Of a stretch of 60,437 nucleotides of DNA, positions 49,277-58,452 are shown in pieces. The notes under the pieces were generated by a model that worked only from the letters and a program-made list of their open reading frames with translations, was not told the DNA's origin and ran no database searches. Each line of letters begins with the position of its first letter. Position 1 is the stretch's first letter. The DNA comes from an uncultured Sterolibacterium sp. (GTDB lineage Bacteria > Pseudomonadota > Gammaproteobacteria > Burkholderiales > Rhodocyclaceae). The DNA lies in assembly GCA_903832735.1 (NCBI GenBank), contig CAILCO010000132.1:1-60437 (forward strand), given 5' to 3'. The position numbers were made by a program, and so were the translations under genes.

Positions 49277-51643
49277 GTGAAAACAGGCAGGCTTCACATT
49301 CGGATCGCTTTTTCGTTTGTCCTTTTGTTGTTAGTTGCGCTCGTTGCCAGCCTGGCGCTAGTCAACTTTATCCTTTCTGCCAGTGCGCAGAGCGAGGTCG
49401 AGCAGAGCCTGGTTGCCGGCGAGCGCGTATTCGGTCTGCTGATCGAGGACAACAGGCGTCAGCTTCTTCAGTCGGCCAGCATACTGTCTGCCGATTTCGC
49501 CTTCCGTAAGGCTGTCGCCACGGCCGATCGCGGGACGGTGCTTTCGGCACTGGGCAATCACGGCGCCAGGATCAATGCCGATATCGCGATGCTCGTCGAT
49601 GCCGACGGCAAGCTGTTCGCAGACACGCATCTGCCTAACGCGAGCGGCCAGGCGTTTGCCTTTCCGAGCCTGATCCTTGCCGCGGAGCAACACCGCCAGG
49701 CAGCGGCAACGGTGGTGATGGATCACCGGCTCTATCAGTTGGTGGTGGTGCCGGTATTGGCGCCGCTCCCGGTGGCATGGCTGGTGCTCGGCTTTCTCAT
49801 CGATGACCGGTTGGCGCGGAGCCTGCGATCACTGACCCTGCTGGAGATATCATTCGCTGCGAAGGAGTCACCGAGCGACCAATGGCGGATGCTGACCAGC
49901 ACTATGGTCCCGGCATCGGAGGCAGACATGCCCTCCGCGCTCGCCGGGATCGATTTTGACCGCAGCGGTAAATTGACCTTAAACGCCGGCGGCGATGAAT
50001 ACCTGGCACATGTCGTCACCATGGATGCCCAGCCCCCACAAGCCGTCGTAGCGGTGTTACAGCGTTCCTTACGACAGGCTCTAGAACCCTTGCACCATTT
50101 GCAGCAGATATTGCTGGCCCTAGGCGGCGTGTCGCTGTTTGCCGGCGTGATTGCCAGCCTGCTGCTGGCAAGGGGTATCACCAAGCCCATCGCCTCCCTG
50201 GCAATGTTGGCAGGCAGGATAGAACAGGGCGACTATTCCGAAGCGGCACCGATCGAGCGCGACGACGAAGTGGGTCGCTTGGCTAACGCCTTTAACCACA
50301 TGCGCGACGGGATTTCCGCACGCGAGGCTAGGATCAGCGAACTGGCCTTCCGCGACCAACTAACCGGCCTGCCGAACCGCGCACTGTTCAATGACCGGTT
50401 GGAACAAGCCATACGGGCAGCGAAACGAGAAGGCGAACGCTTCTCTGTGCTGCTGCTAGACCTGGACCGCTTCAAAGAGGTCAATGACATCCTTGGCCAT
50501 CAGGTCGGAGATCTGCTGCTGCAGGAAATCGGCAGGAGATTGGAGACGACGCTGATGCGCGAAGCGGATGCGGTGGCTCGTCTGGGCGGCGACGAGTTCG
50601 CCGTGTTGCTGCCGGCAACCGATGCCCGCGGTGCGCAAGTCATTGCCCGCCGGCTGCTCGACTCGCTCGAGCAACCAATTGAACTCGAACAACAGAAGGT
50701 TACCCCGGGCGGCAGCATAGGAGTAGCGAGCTATCCGGAGCACGGCGAGGAAGCCAGCACCCTCCTGCGACATGCGGACCTGGCGATGTATGTGGCCAAA
50801 GACAATCGCAGCGGTTTTGCGGTTTTCGACCCGACCATAGACCGCTACGGCCAGGAGCGCCTGTCCCTGATGGCTGAGCTGCGCCACGCGGTCGAGCACG
50901 ACGAGTTGGTGCTGTTCTATCAGCCTAAGGTCGGCCTCACGAACGGCACCCTGAGCAACGTCGAGGCGCTGGCGCGCTGGCAACATCCCGAGCGCGGCAT
51001 GGTGCCGCCCGGAGAATTCATTCCCTTTGCCGAAAAGACCGGCTACATCCGGGAAATCACTTGCTGGGCCATCGAAGCCGCGCTCAAACAACGCCTGAAG
51101 TGGCAGAAAGACGGTCTGCCGCTAACGATATCGGTAAATGTCTCGGCTCGCGACCTGATGAAGACGGACTTTCCCGAGATGATCGCGGGTCTCCTTGCCC
51201 GTTACGGCGCATCGCCCAACTGGCTGACCCTGGAAATAACCGAGAGCGCGATCATGACCGATCCACAGCGGGCGTTGAATGTTCTTGAGCGCCTCCACGG
51301 CATGGGACTGCGCCTGTCGGTGGACGATTTCGGGATCGGTTACTCATCGCTGGCGTATCTCAAGAAGTTGCCGGTGTCGGAACTGAAAATCGACATGTCC
51401 TTCATCAGGAACATGGATAACGACAAGGACGATGAAACCATCGTGCGATCCACTGTCGACCTCGGACACAATATGGGCTTGAAGGTGGTCGCCGAAGGCG
51501 TCGAAACTGAGGCGATCTGGAACATGTTGCGCGAGATGGGATGCGACGTGGCCCAAGGCTACTATCTGTCGCGTCCCTTGGCCGCTGACGCGCTGGCTCA
51601 ATGGATCGGCGGCTCGGCATGGCGTGTGGTGGCGGAGGGCTAG
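49277..51643 (+). CDS. membrane HAMP-GGDEF-EAL c-di-GMP protein
   Basis: A 788-residue protein from a GTG with AGGAG 6 bases upstream. A membrane helix (about 8-30) precedes a periplasmic sensor of about 240 residues, of double-Cache or CHASE-like type (IAMLVDADGKLFADTHLP). A second helix near 275-297 leads to HAMP. GGDEF is intact (ARLGGDEFAVLLP, near 437), EAL is intact (NVEALARWQHP, EITESAIMTD, DDFGIGYSSL, KIDMSFIRN, AEGVE, QGYYLSRPL). It heads a three-gene unit with a beta-barrel-like protein and a cupredoxin, the next start being 1 base after its stop. Confidence 0.93.
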   Translation: MKTGRLHIRIAFSFVLLLLVALVASLALVNFILSASAQSEVEQSLVAGERVFGLLIEDNRRQLLQSASILSADFAFRKAVATADRGTVLSALGNHGARINADIAMLVDADGKLFADTHLPNASGQAFAFPSLILAAEQHRQAAATVVMDHRLYQLVVVPVLAPLPVAWLVLGFLIDDRLARSLRSLTLLEISFAAKESPSDQWRMLTSTMVPASEADMPSALAGIDFDRSGKLTLNAGGDEYLAHVVTMDAQPPQAVVAVLQRSLRQALEPLHHLQQILLALGGVSLFAGVIASLLLARGITKPIASLAMLAGRIEQGDYSEAAPIERDDEVGRLANAFNHMRDGISAREARISELAFRDQLTGLPNRALFNDRLEQAIRAAKREGERFSVLLLDLDRFKEVNDILGHQVGDLLLQEIGRRLETTLMREADAVARLGGDEFAVLLPATDARGAQVIARRLLDSLEQPIELEQQKVTPGGSIGVASYPEHGEEASTLLRHADLAMYVAKDNRSGFAVFDPTIDRYGQERLSLMAELRHAVEHDELVLFYQPKVGLTNGTLSNVEALARWQHPERGMVPPGEFIPFAEKTGYIREITCWAIEAALKQRLKWQKDGLPLTISVNVSARDLMKTDFPEMIAGLLARYGASPNWLTLEITESAIMTDPQRALNVLERLHGMGLRLSVDDFGIGYSSLAYLKKLPVSELKIDMSFIRNMDNDKDDETIVRSTVDLGHNMGLKVVAEGVETEAIWNMLREMGCDVAQGYYLSRPLAADALAQWIGGSAWRVVAEG

Positions 51644-51644
51644 C

Positions 51645-52511
51645 GTGATCGCTTTCGCTTTGATTCCCTTCCTGATGGCGCTGGCTGTGACCAGTCCGGC
51701 CCAGGCACAATGGTCGTTCGACGCGCAAGCCGGACTGCGGCAGGACTCCAACCTCGACAACGCCCGCGCCGACGACATACTCAGCGACAACGCCTTCGCG
51801 GCGACTGTTGCGGCTACGCAGACCACTTTCTTCGATCGCGGCGACAGCTTGAGTTGGGGCGGTCTGGCCGCGACAGAGAGCTACGCCCGTTTCCCAGGTC
51901 TGAACAATCTTGCGCTGGGCGGCTTCGCCGCCTTTCGCCACAAGATCGGTCTGGGCGCGTACGCGCCCTGGTTGCGCGCCGGCTGGTCGTCGTCCCGCCT
52001 GAGCTATGTCAATAATGTGCGGGACGGCTGGCTGCATAGGGCCGACTTCGCTGCGGGCAAGCGACTCGATGAACGCTGGAGCGTATCGGCGAACTACCGC
52101 TTCGAAGCGCACAGCGCCACCACCCAAGCCCAGGCGGAGCCAGGCGTTTCCGGCGACGCCTTCAGCGGGCATGCCCAGACCCTGATACTCGGCACCGAAT
52201 ATGCGGCTGGTGCCGGCCTGCTGCTCTCTGCCGGCGGCTTCGCGCGGCACGGCGATGTCGTTTCGATCGGTCGCGACGACGACCGAGTGTTGGCGGCCGC
52301 GAAGGCCGCAGCCAACGATGGCGTCTTCGGCGCGGACCGCTACGCATATCGATTGGTTGGAACCAGTTGTGGCTTGGCATTCGGCCTGGGCGTCGCACTG
52401 GGGCCTCGATCGAGGTTAACTCTAGACGTGCAGCGGCAAGTGACGCACGCCGCAGGCGACAACAACTACGCAAAAGGCATCGAGACCTTGACTTGGATCG
52501 GCAGCTTTTAG
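51645..52511 (+). CDS. exported outer-membrane-barrel-like protein
   Basis: About 288 residues from a GTG placed 1 base after the GGDEF-EAL stop, with GGAGG upstream. The signal peptide ends SPAQAQ. The mature part alternates polar and hydrophobic residues in short strands with aromatic girdles (LRQDSNLDNA, FAAFRHKIGLGAY, WSVSANYRFEAHS, RLTLDVQRQVTHA) and ends with a terminal Phe (TWIGSF), as in outer-membrane beta-barrels. No specific family is recognised. It is likely to act together with the cupredoxin encoded 10 bases later. Confidence 0.75.
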   Translation: MIAFALIPFLMALAVTSPAQAQWSFDAQAGLRQDSNLDNARADDILSDNAFAATVAATQTTFFDRGDSLSWGGLAATESYARFPGLNNLALGGFAAFRHKIGLGAYAPWLRAGWSSSRLSYVNNVRDGWLHRADFAAGKRLDERWSVSANYRFEAHSATTQAQAEPGVSGDAFSGHAQTLILGTEYAAGAGLLLSAGGFARHGDVVSIGRDDDRVLAAAKAAANDGVFGADRYAYRLVGTSCGLAFGLGVALGPRSRLTLDVQRQVTHAAGDNNYAKGIETLTWIGSF

Positions 52512-52521
52512 GAGTATCACC

Positions 52522-53193
52522 ATGAAAAGCTTTACCACACGCGTCGGCAGCTACTTCGTCGCCACGCTGCTGCTGGCCGCGCCCCTTAGCGCAAGCCTTG
52601 CCGGAGAGTTGCATGCCCTGGTGCGCGACCAGAAAGGCCAACCCGTGGTAGATGCTGTGGTTCTTGCGATGCCGACCGATCGGCGGCTGATCGAAGCGCC
52701 CAAACCGACCCGGAACATTGTCGACCAGATCAACAAGGAATTCCTGCCGTATGTGAAACCTGTCTACGTCGGCTCGCTGGTCCATTTCCCCAACAAGGAC
52801 AACGTCAGGCACCACGTTTATTCGTTCTCGCCCGCGAAGAAATTCGAATTACCTCTTTACGAGGGGGCAGCCGCGCCTCCGGTGCTGTTCGACAAGCCGG
52901 GAGTGGTGGTTCTGGGTTGTAACATCCATGACTGGATGATCGGCTACATCTATGTGGCCGACACGCCGTATTTTGCCAAAACGGGGAGCGACGGACTGGC
53001 GGCCATCAGGGCATTGCCGGCTGGAGAGTACGTCGTGCGCGTTTGGCACCCCGATATGGAGGGGACCGAACAGGCAACGATGAAGCAGTTGACTCTCGGT
53101 GCCGACGTCGTCACCACGGAGCAGCTGCTGTCGCTGAAGCCGACCTTCCATATTCCCCGCCAGTCGGGAAGCCACGGCGCCGGCTATCATTGA
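52522..53193 (+). CDS. periplasmic cupredoxin (methylamine-utilisation-like)
   Basis: A 223-residue exported protein; the signal peptide ends SASLAGE. A plastocyanin-like domain shows a His in NVRHHVYSFS, then Cys and His in VLGCNIHDWM with Met as a possible axial ligand, the type I copper set. A short Ig/carboxypeptidase-regulatory-like part (GELHALVRDQKGQPVVDAVV) surrounds it. It probably binds copper or transfers electrons in the periplasm. AGGAG precedes the ATG. Its operon with a GGDEF-EAL sensor suggests copper- or redox-linked c-di-GMP control. Confidence 0.83.
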   Translation: MKSFTTRVGSYFVATLLLAAPLSASLAGELHALVRDQKGQPVVDAVVLAMPTDRRLIEAPKPTRNIVDQINKEFLPYVKPVYVGSLVHFPNKDNVRHHVYSFSPAKKFELPLYEGAAAPPVLFDKPGVVVLGCNIHDWMIGYIYVADTPYFAKTGSDGLAAIRALPAGEYVVRVWHPDMEGTEQATMKQLTLGADVVTTEQLLSLKPTFHIPRQSGSHGAGYH

Positions 53194-53637
53194 ATCACGG
53201 CGACGAAATCCAAGCATCCGGGGAGCCAGGAAGCACCACTCGTCTTCCTTCAGTAGTGCCACCGGATGTCCGGCTTCTATTCCTTGAAGTACTGACCTGC
53301 CCCCAGTAGCCAACCCGATCGGTCGTCAGGAAGTCTGATTTCATCAGGCTACGGAAGGCGATCTTTATAGATCCTCAATCGGTGAAATCAGTCGCCCCTG
53401 CGATGCACTGCAGCGGTGCGAATATATCGTGCTGGAGAAATATTTTGCTTTGTGCTGGTGCGTAACGCCTGAACCCTCAATGCTTAGCTTTGAGTCGGTT
53501 CTGTTGTCTAGCGCCTTAATGCTAAAGCTTCCAGTCCGGAGCATATGGAATGTGATTTGCTTAAGTATATCCATACACAGGCTATTGGGCCAGATCGTGG
53601 AGAAACAAAGGGCCGAGGAGGCCAGAGGAGAACATTG
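53194..53637. other. 440-base region without an assigned gene
   Basis: AT-richer than the surroundings. Two overlapping open frames exist, plus 53429-53638 (69 codons, Leu/Ser-rich, its TGA overlapping the next ATG) and minus 53365-53676 (103 codons). Neither has a recognisable domain. I leave both unassigned. Confidence 0.4.
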
Positions 53638-53937
53638 ATGGCACCTCTTCAGATTGGTGATCTTTGCATCACCCAAAATACGGTGGTCTCGGGCTTAAAC
53701 AATGGTCAGCTCGTGGTGATCATTGCAATTAATCCGTGGTGCAATGATGGCGCTACACCCTATCAGATTCGTCGCATTGACGGACAACCGATTCCGTCAA
53801 TTATGGGCCCCTTTGGCGCGCCAGTATTCTATAAGGGCAAGGAGTGTTGGTCCGCCGGATACAAGTTGCGACGTATTGATCCGAATGCAAAGTGCAACAC
53901 GCTAGTACGCGAGACTGGCTTGCAGACGGGTAGGTAA
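53638..53937 (+). CDS. small hypothetical protein
   Basis: About 99 residues. AGAGGAG lies 7 bases before the ATG. The protein (LQIGDLCITQNTVVSGLNNG, YQIRRIDGQPI, CWSAGYKLRRIDP) looks like a small beta-rich SH3-like domain with four cysteines, similar in feel to small hypotheticals of phages and islands. I do not recognise a family. Base composition is lower in GC than the neighbouring kinases, suggesting acquired DNA. Confidence 0.55.
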   Translation: MAPLQIGDLCITQNTVVSGLNNGQLVVIIAINPWCNDGATPYQIRRIDGQPIPSIMGPFGAPVFYKGKECWSAGYKLRRIDPNAKCNTLVRETGLQTGR

Positions 53938-54273
53938 TCCTGAAGCTGGTTGCAAGCCGCGACAGTTGCTACTCCAAGCAAACCGCAATCAGTCATGGGG
54001 CCACGACCAGGGCATCCGGGCACGTGTCCGGCGAATACAGGTATGTCGGTATTGTTTTTGGTAAGCACCGGCCTATCCTAGGGTATTCCCGTTTAACGGG
54101 CACCGAGCGCTACGGATTAGATCGTTACAACCTTCTTGTCGACTAGACCAAGCTCCGTATTATCGCGTGGAGCGCAGCCTTATCATGCACCGGCTTGCAA
54201 CCTTCTAGGATCCCCATATCCATCACGACTGGCGAAGGTATCCAGGGCCGATTCATAATGTTCGGAGTTTGCC
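53938..54273. other. 336-base region without a gene
   Basis: No coding sequence is supported. It includes a perfect palindrome CCCGTTTAACGGG at 54088-54100, which could be an operator for the hybrid kinase gene that follows. No terminator with a U-tract is evident. Confidence 0.4.
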
Positions 54274-57200
54274 ATGAGACACCCACGCAAGGGCAAGCCG
54301 ACTGCATCACTCGACTACGAGTCGATATTCGCGGCGACGCCGACGCCCCATTTGATCCTCTCACCCGATCTCACGATCCTCGACGTCAATGATGCCTACC
54401 TGAAGGCGACCAACACCCGACGTGATGCGATTTTCGGCCGACACTTGTTCGACGTCTTTCCCGACAACCCGTCGGATTCAAATGCCACAGGAGTTCACAA
54501 CCTGTGCGCGTCGCTCGAACGGGTGCGTGCGACGCGGGCTGCCGACACCATGGCGATCCAGAAATACGACATTCCGCGATCGGAAACGGAGGGCGACGGG
54601 TTTGAAGAGCGCTACTGGAGCCAAATCAATTCCCCGGTGCTGAGCGATTTGGGAGAAATAACCTACATCATCCACCGGGTCGAGGATGTCACGGAATTTG
54701 TCCACGCGCAACGGCTCGTGACGGCATCTGACGAAACACAGGCAGATGCCCGCAGGTTCGAAACGGAGTTGTTCCTCCGGAACAGGGAGATTGCCGAACT
54801 GAATCAGCGCCTATGGGCGGCGAATAGCGAATTGACCAGTGCCGACCGGCTCAAGACGAAATTCTTCCAGAACGTCAATCATGAATTTCGTACCCCGCTG
54901 ACCTTGGTGTTGGGTCCGTTGGAGGCACTGTTGGCGGATGACGCGTTGCGCGACGACCCGCGCCGGCAACTGGTGCTTGCGCACCGCAACGCATTGCGAC
55001 TACAGAAGCTTGTCAATATGCTGCTGGAGTTTTCGCGCGTGGAGGCCGGGCGGGTAAGCGCCTCGTTCGAAGCCACCGATCTCTCCGCACTGACCGCCGA
55101 ACTGGCCAGCGCATTTCGCTCCGCCATCGAGCATGCCGGCCTGCGCTTGATTGTCGTCTGTCCGCCGCTGCCGGAACTGGTTTTCATTGACCGTGAGATG
55201 TGGGAGAGCATTGTCCTGAACCTCGTCTCGAATGCGTTCAAGTTCACGCACAAAGGGCAGATCACGGTGACCCTGGCCGCCAAGGGTGATCACGCCGAAC
55301 TCTCTGTGCAGGACACGGGAACCGGCATCGCCAAGAAAGACCTCCCACGGCTCTTCACGCGTTTCCACCGCATCGAGGAGCGGCGCGCCCGGGTCCGGGA
55401 GGGCGCCGGCATCGGCCTGGCGTTGACGAAAGAACTCACGGCGCTACACAAGGGCACGATTCGGGTCGATAGCATCTATGGTCAGGGCAGCACGTTTGTG
55501 GTGGAGATTCCGTTCGGACGCGCCCACCTGCCGGCGGATACCGTCCGACCCGAGCACACACCGCTCCTCCGTACCGGTACGCACTTGGCCCACGCTTTCG
55601 TTCAGGAAGCGCTGTCCTGGTTGCCCGACGGTGATCCGATGGCGACGGTGAGCGATGGCGATGTGGTGCCGTCGAGCGGAACAGTGCTATCACACATTCT
55701 AGTGGTAGACGACAACACGGATATGCGCGGCTATCTATCTCGCCTGCTGAGCCCGCATTACTACGTCGAGTCCGTCGCCGATGGCGTCGCTGCCCTCGCC
55801 AGCCTCCATCGGCGACCGCCAGATCTGGTACTGAGCGACATCATGCTGACCGGCATGAGCGGCATCGACCTGTTGAAGGAAATCCGTGGCAACCCGAACA
55901 CAGCCTCATTGCCGGTCATCCTCGTTTCGGGCAGCGGCGGGTCCGCCGCCATTGTCCAGGGTCTGGCCGCCGGCGCCGACGACTACCTGCCCAAGCCATT
56001 TCTAGCGCAGGAGTTGCTCGCCCGCATTGCCGCCCAGCTCGCGCAGGCCCAGCATATTCGACGCGAGCAGGAGCTCCGGCGGGAAGCGGAAGCCGTGAAG
56101 TCGCGGCTGGAAGTGGTGCTGGAGAGCGTCAGCGACGCCATCGTCGGCGTCACCGAGAAAGGACAGATCAGCTACCTGAACGGACGGGCCGCGCGACGCG
56201 CCATGCAGCCGAAGGAGAAACTCGTCGGAGCCGAGTTGGCGACGATTTTCCCCGGCGAGGGCGGATCCCTGATTCGGGAGCACTTGCCAAATGTTCAGCA
56301 GAACAGGACGCCGGCGCGGCTGGAATATTTCAGCGAGGCGCACTCTTGCTGGTTTGAAACGCGGCTTTTTCCGACCCCCGGTGGCGCCGTCATCTTTTCC
56401 GGCGACATCACCCGACGCAAGCATGCGGAGCACCAATTGAAAGAAGTCTTGGCGCGCCTACGGATGGCGAGCGAAATCGCCGAACTGGGTTTCTGGGAAT
56501 GGAATCCGGCCAACGATGCCGTGTATTTTTCACCGGAATGGTATAAACAACTCGGGTTTGCCGATGGCGAACTGCACAACCGTATCGAGGAGTGGAAATT
56601 TCGGCTGCATCCGGACGACATTGATCGCGTAATGCAGCAGATCGCCAACTTCGCCCACAGTCCCACGCCGGATTTTGAAACCGAATACCGGCTTGAACAC
56701 AAGGATGGCAGTTACCGCTGGATCAATGCGCGCTGCATTGCCTTTACAAGTGAGGAAGGAACGGAACGGCGCATTGCCATTACCCATCTCGACGTGACCG
56801 AAAGAAAGAAGGAGATCGACCGCATCAGCTATTTCGCCAGCCATGACGCCTTGACCGGCTTGCCCAATCGGGCGATGCTCAATGAGTTCGCTACGCATCT
56901 GATCGGCAGTGCGCGCCGCCTGGGGGGCAAGGTCGCTTTCCTGTTTTTAGACCTGGATCGCTTCAAACCCATCAACGACATGTATGGTCACAAGATCGGC
57001 GACCGCGTCTTGCAGGAGGCCGCGCAGCGGATTGTCGGCAGCCTGCGCGCCGACGATCTCGTCGGGCGTCTCGGTGGCGACGAGTTTGTCGCCGTGCTGT
57101 CGAAGCTTGCCGGACAGCAGCAAGAAGTCACCCGGGCGGCGCGTCAGTGCATTGAGGTGCTGAGTCGTCCCTACGTGTTCGACCATCTTGAGTTGCGCGC

Positions 57201-58086
57201 TCCGACCAGTATTGGCATCAGCTTATTCCCCGACGATGGCGACTCCGTGGAATCGCTGATTCAGAATGCCGACGTGGCGATGTATCAGGCCAAGGCCAAA
57301 GGCGGCAGTACCTACCAGATTTTCACGCCGGAACTCGGCGCCACACCGCAGGCCCCTGGCACCCTGGAGAGGCGCATGAAAATAGATCTGGAAACGCATG
57401 CGTTCCAGCTCGTCTATCAGCCGATATTCGACAGCCAGACCAATCAAGTAACAGCCGTCGAGGCGTTGATTCGCTGGCCAGGGACGAACATGGAGCCAGT
57501 CAATTTCCTACCCATTGCCGAAGCCGGCGGCTTGATCCATACCATGGGCGAGTGGGCGATCAAGGAGGCCTGCAGCCAGCTTCTGAAATGGGTAGAGCAA
57601 GGACTCCCGATGGTACCGATGGCAATCAATGTATCGCCAAAGCAGTTCTTCGATATGGGCTTTGTCAGCGGCGTTACGCAAGCAATCGCCGATAGCGGAG
57701 TGGCGCCGCGCTATGTATACCTTGATATTCCGGTATCGACATTGAACGACGATTTCGGCGCAGCGGCCGCAATACTGGAGGAGTTGAAGGGCCGCGGCAT
57801 TCAGACAGAGGTAGATGATTTTGGCCAGGGCACGTTCAGCCAAGAAAGCCTGCGCAGGTTGCCCATCAATGCGCTTAAGGTCAATGTGCGGACTTGCAGT
57901 ACGGCCCAGTTAGACGCCATCCTTGAGCTCGGGCAGACATCAGGACTGGACATTATTGCCGAACAGATCGAGTCTGAAGACGAACTTGAGCTGCTGCGCC
58001 GGCGAAAATGCGGGCTTCAGGGGTATCAATTGTGTCGGCCGATACGAGGAAACGCTTTTCCTGAATGGTACGCGCACCGACTCTGA
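54274..58086 (+). CDS. hybrid kinase-GGDEF-EAL fusion with degenerate EAL
   Basis: A 1270-residue cytoplasmic protein; no membrane helix is seen. Order: PAS (about 17-160); HisKA with His near 207 (NVNHEFRTPLTLVLGPLE, as in TodS-like kinases); HATPase (NLVSNAFKFTHKG, GAGIGLALTKEL); receiver near 474-600 (ILVVDDNTDMRGYL, LVLSDIMLTGMSG); PAS near 610-715; PAS/PAC near 720-850; GGDEF with intact RLGGDEFVAVL near 933; EAL-like domain from about 1030. The EAL domain keeps VEALIRW and VDDFGQG. It has LDIPVSTL where ExTES is expected and KVNVRT where KID is expected, so phosphodiesterase activity is doubtful. It stands alone in its transcript. Confidence 0.92.
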   Translation: MRHPRKGKPTASLDYESIFAATPTPHLILSPDLTILDVNDAYLKATNTRRDAIFGRHLFDVFPDNPSDSNATGVHNLCASLERVRATRAADTMAIQKYDIPRSETEGDGFEERYWSQINSPVLSDLGEITYIIHRVEDVTEFVHAQRLVTASDETQADARRFETELFLRNREIAELNQRLWAANSELTSADRLKTKFFQNVNHEFRTPLTLVLGPLEALLADDALRDDPRRQLVLAHRNALRLQKLVNMLLEFSRVEAGRVSASFEATDLSALTAELASAFRSAIEHAGLRLIVVCPPLPELVFIDREMWESIVLNLVSNAFKFTHKGQITVTLAAKGDHAELSVQDTGTGIAKKDLPRLFTRFHRIEERRARVREGAGIGLALTKELTALHKGTIRVDSIYGQGSTFVVEIPFGRAHLPADTVRPEHTPLLRTGTHLAHAFVQEALSWLPDGDPMATVSDGDVVPSSGTVLSHILVVDDNTDMRGYLSRLLSPHYYVESVADGVAALASLHRRPPDLVLSDIMLTGMSGIDLLKEIRGNPNTASLPVILVSGSGGSAAIVQGLAAGADDYLPKPFLAQELLARIAAQLAQAQHIRREQELRREAEAVKSRLEVVLESVSDAIVGVTEKGQISYLNGRAARRAMQPKEKLVGAELATIFPGEGGSLIREHLPNVQQNRTPARLEYFSEAHSCWFETRLFPTPGGAVIFSGDITRRKHAEHQLKEVLARLRMASEIAELGFWEWNPANDAVYFSPEWYKQLGFADGELHNRIEEWKFRLHPDDIDRVMQQIANFAHSPTPDFETEYRLEHKDGSYRWINARCIAFTSEEGTERRIAITHLDVTERKKEIDRISYFASHDALTGLPNRAMLNEFATHLIGSARRLGGKVAFLFLDLDRFKPINDMYGHKIGDRVLQEAAQRIVGSLRADDLVGRLGGDEFVAVLSKLAGQQQEVTRAARQCIEVLSRPYVFDHLELRAPTSIGISLFPDDGDSVESLIQNADVAMYQAKAKGGSTYQIFTPELGATPQAPGTLERRMKIDLETHAFQLVYQPIFDSQTNQVTAVEALIRWPGTNMEPVNFLPIAEAGGLIHTMGEWAIKEACSQLLKWVEQGLPMVPMAINVSPKQFFDMGFVSGVTQAIADSGVAPRYVYLDIPVSTLNDDFGAAAAILEELKGRGIQTEVDDFGQGTFSQESLRRLPINALKVNVRTCSTAQLDAILELGQTSGLDIIAEQIESEDELELLRRRKCGLQGYQLCRPIRGNAFPEWYAHRL

Positions 58087-58452
58087 TAGGCCGATTGCGG
58101 AATTCTCAACATGGGGATATGGCTGAGTTCGCCGGCGGTCCTGGCCAGGTCCCGCCTGTGGCGGAGCCTTCCGTATTGCTGCAGCTAAAAAAGACAGACG
58201 GTTTCTAGTACCCGGTATGTGGTGCGACTCACCAAAGGCGGTGGTCGGCCACCCCGTCTCCATTCCTGCCGCTGGTACTACGCGCGTTTTCGGAACCGGA
58301 CATTCGATCGGCGTCATTACCTCCTCTTGTCGAGGCGGCGCCGTAGCGCAAACGGTGATCCAAGAACGAAAATGTCCTATGAAAGTTGCTGTCACAAGCG
58401 GGCAAAGCTTTTGTGCTTGAATCCCTGGTGCAACCCTATCTCAGGGGGACGT
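58087..58452. other. 366-base region without an assigned gene
   Basis: A 29-codon frame at 58119-58208 (MAEFAGGPGQVPPVAEPSVL and nine more residues) has GGGG close before its ATG and a coding-like composition, but no homology is recognised, so it is noted only. Nothing else is assignable. Confidence 0.35.

Noticed and set aside
53365-53676. Minus-strand 103-codon frame
   Set aside because: No ribosome site, no recognisable domain, and it overlaps the better-supported gene at 53638.
54088-54100. Palindrome CCCGTTTAACGGG as a distinct regulatory element
   Set aside because: Single short occurrence without promoter boxes; listed only within the intergenic entry.
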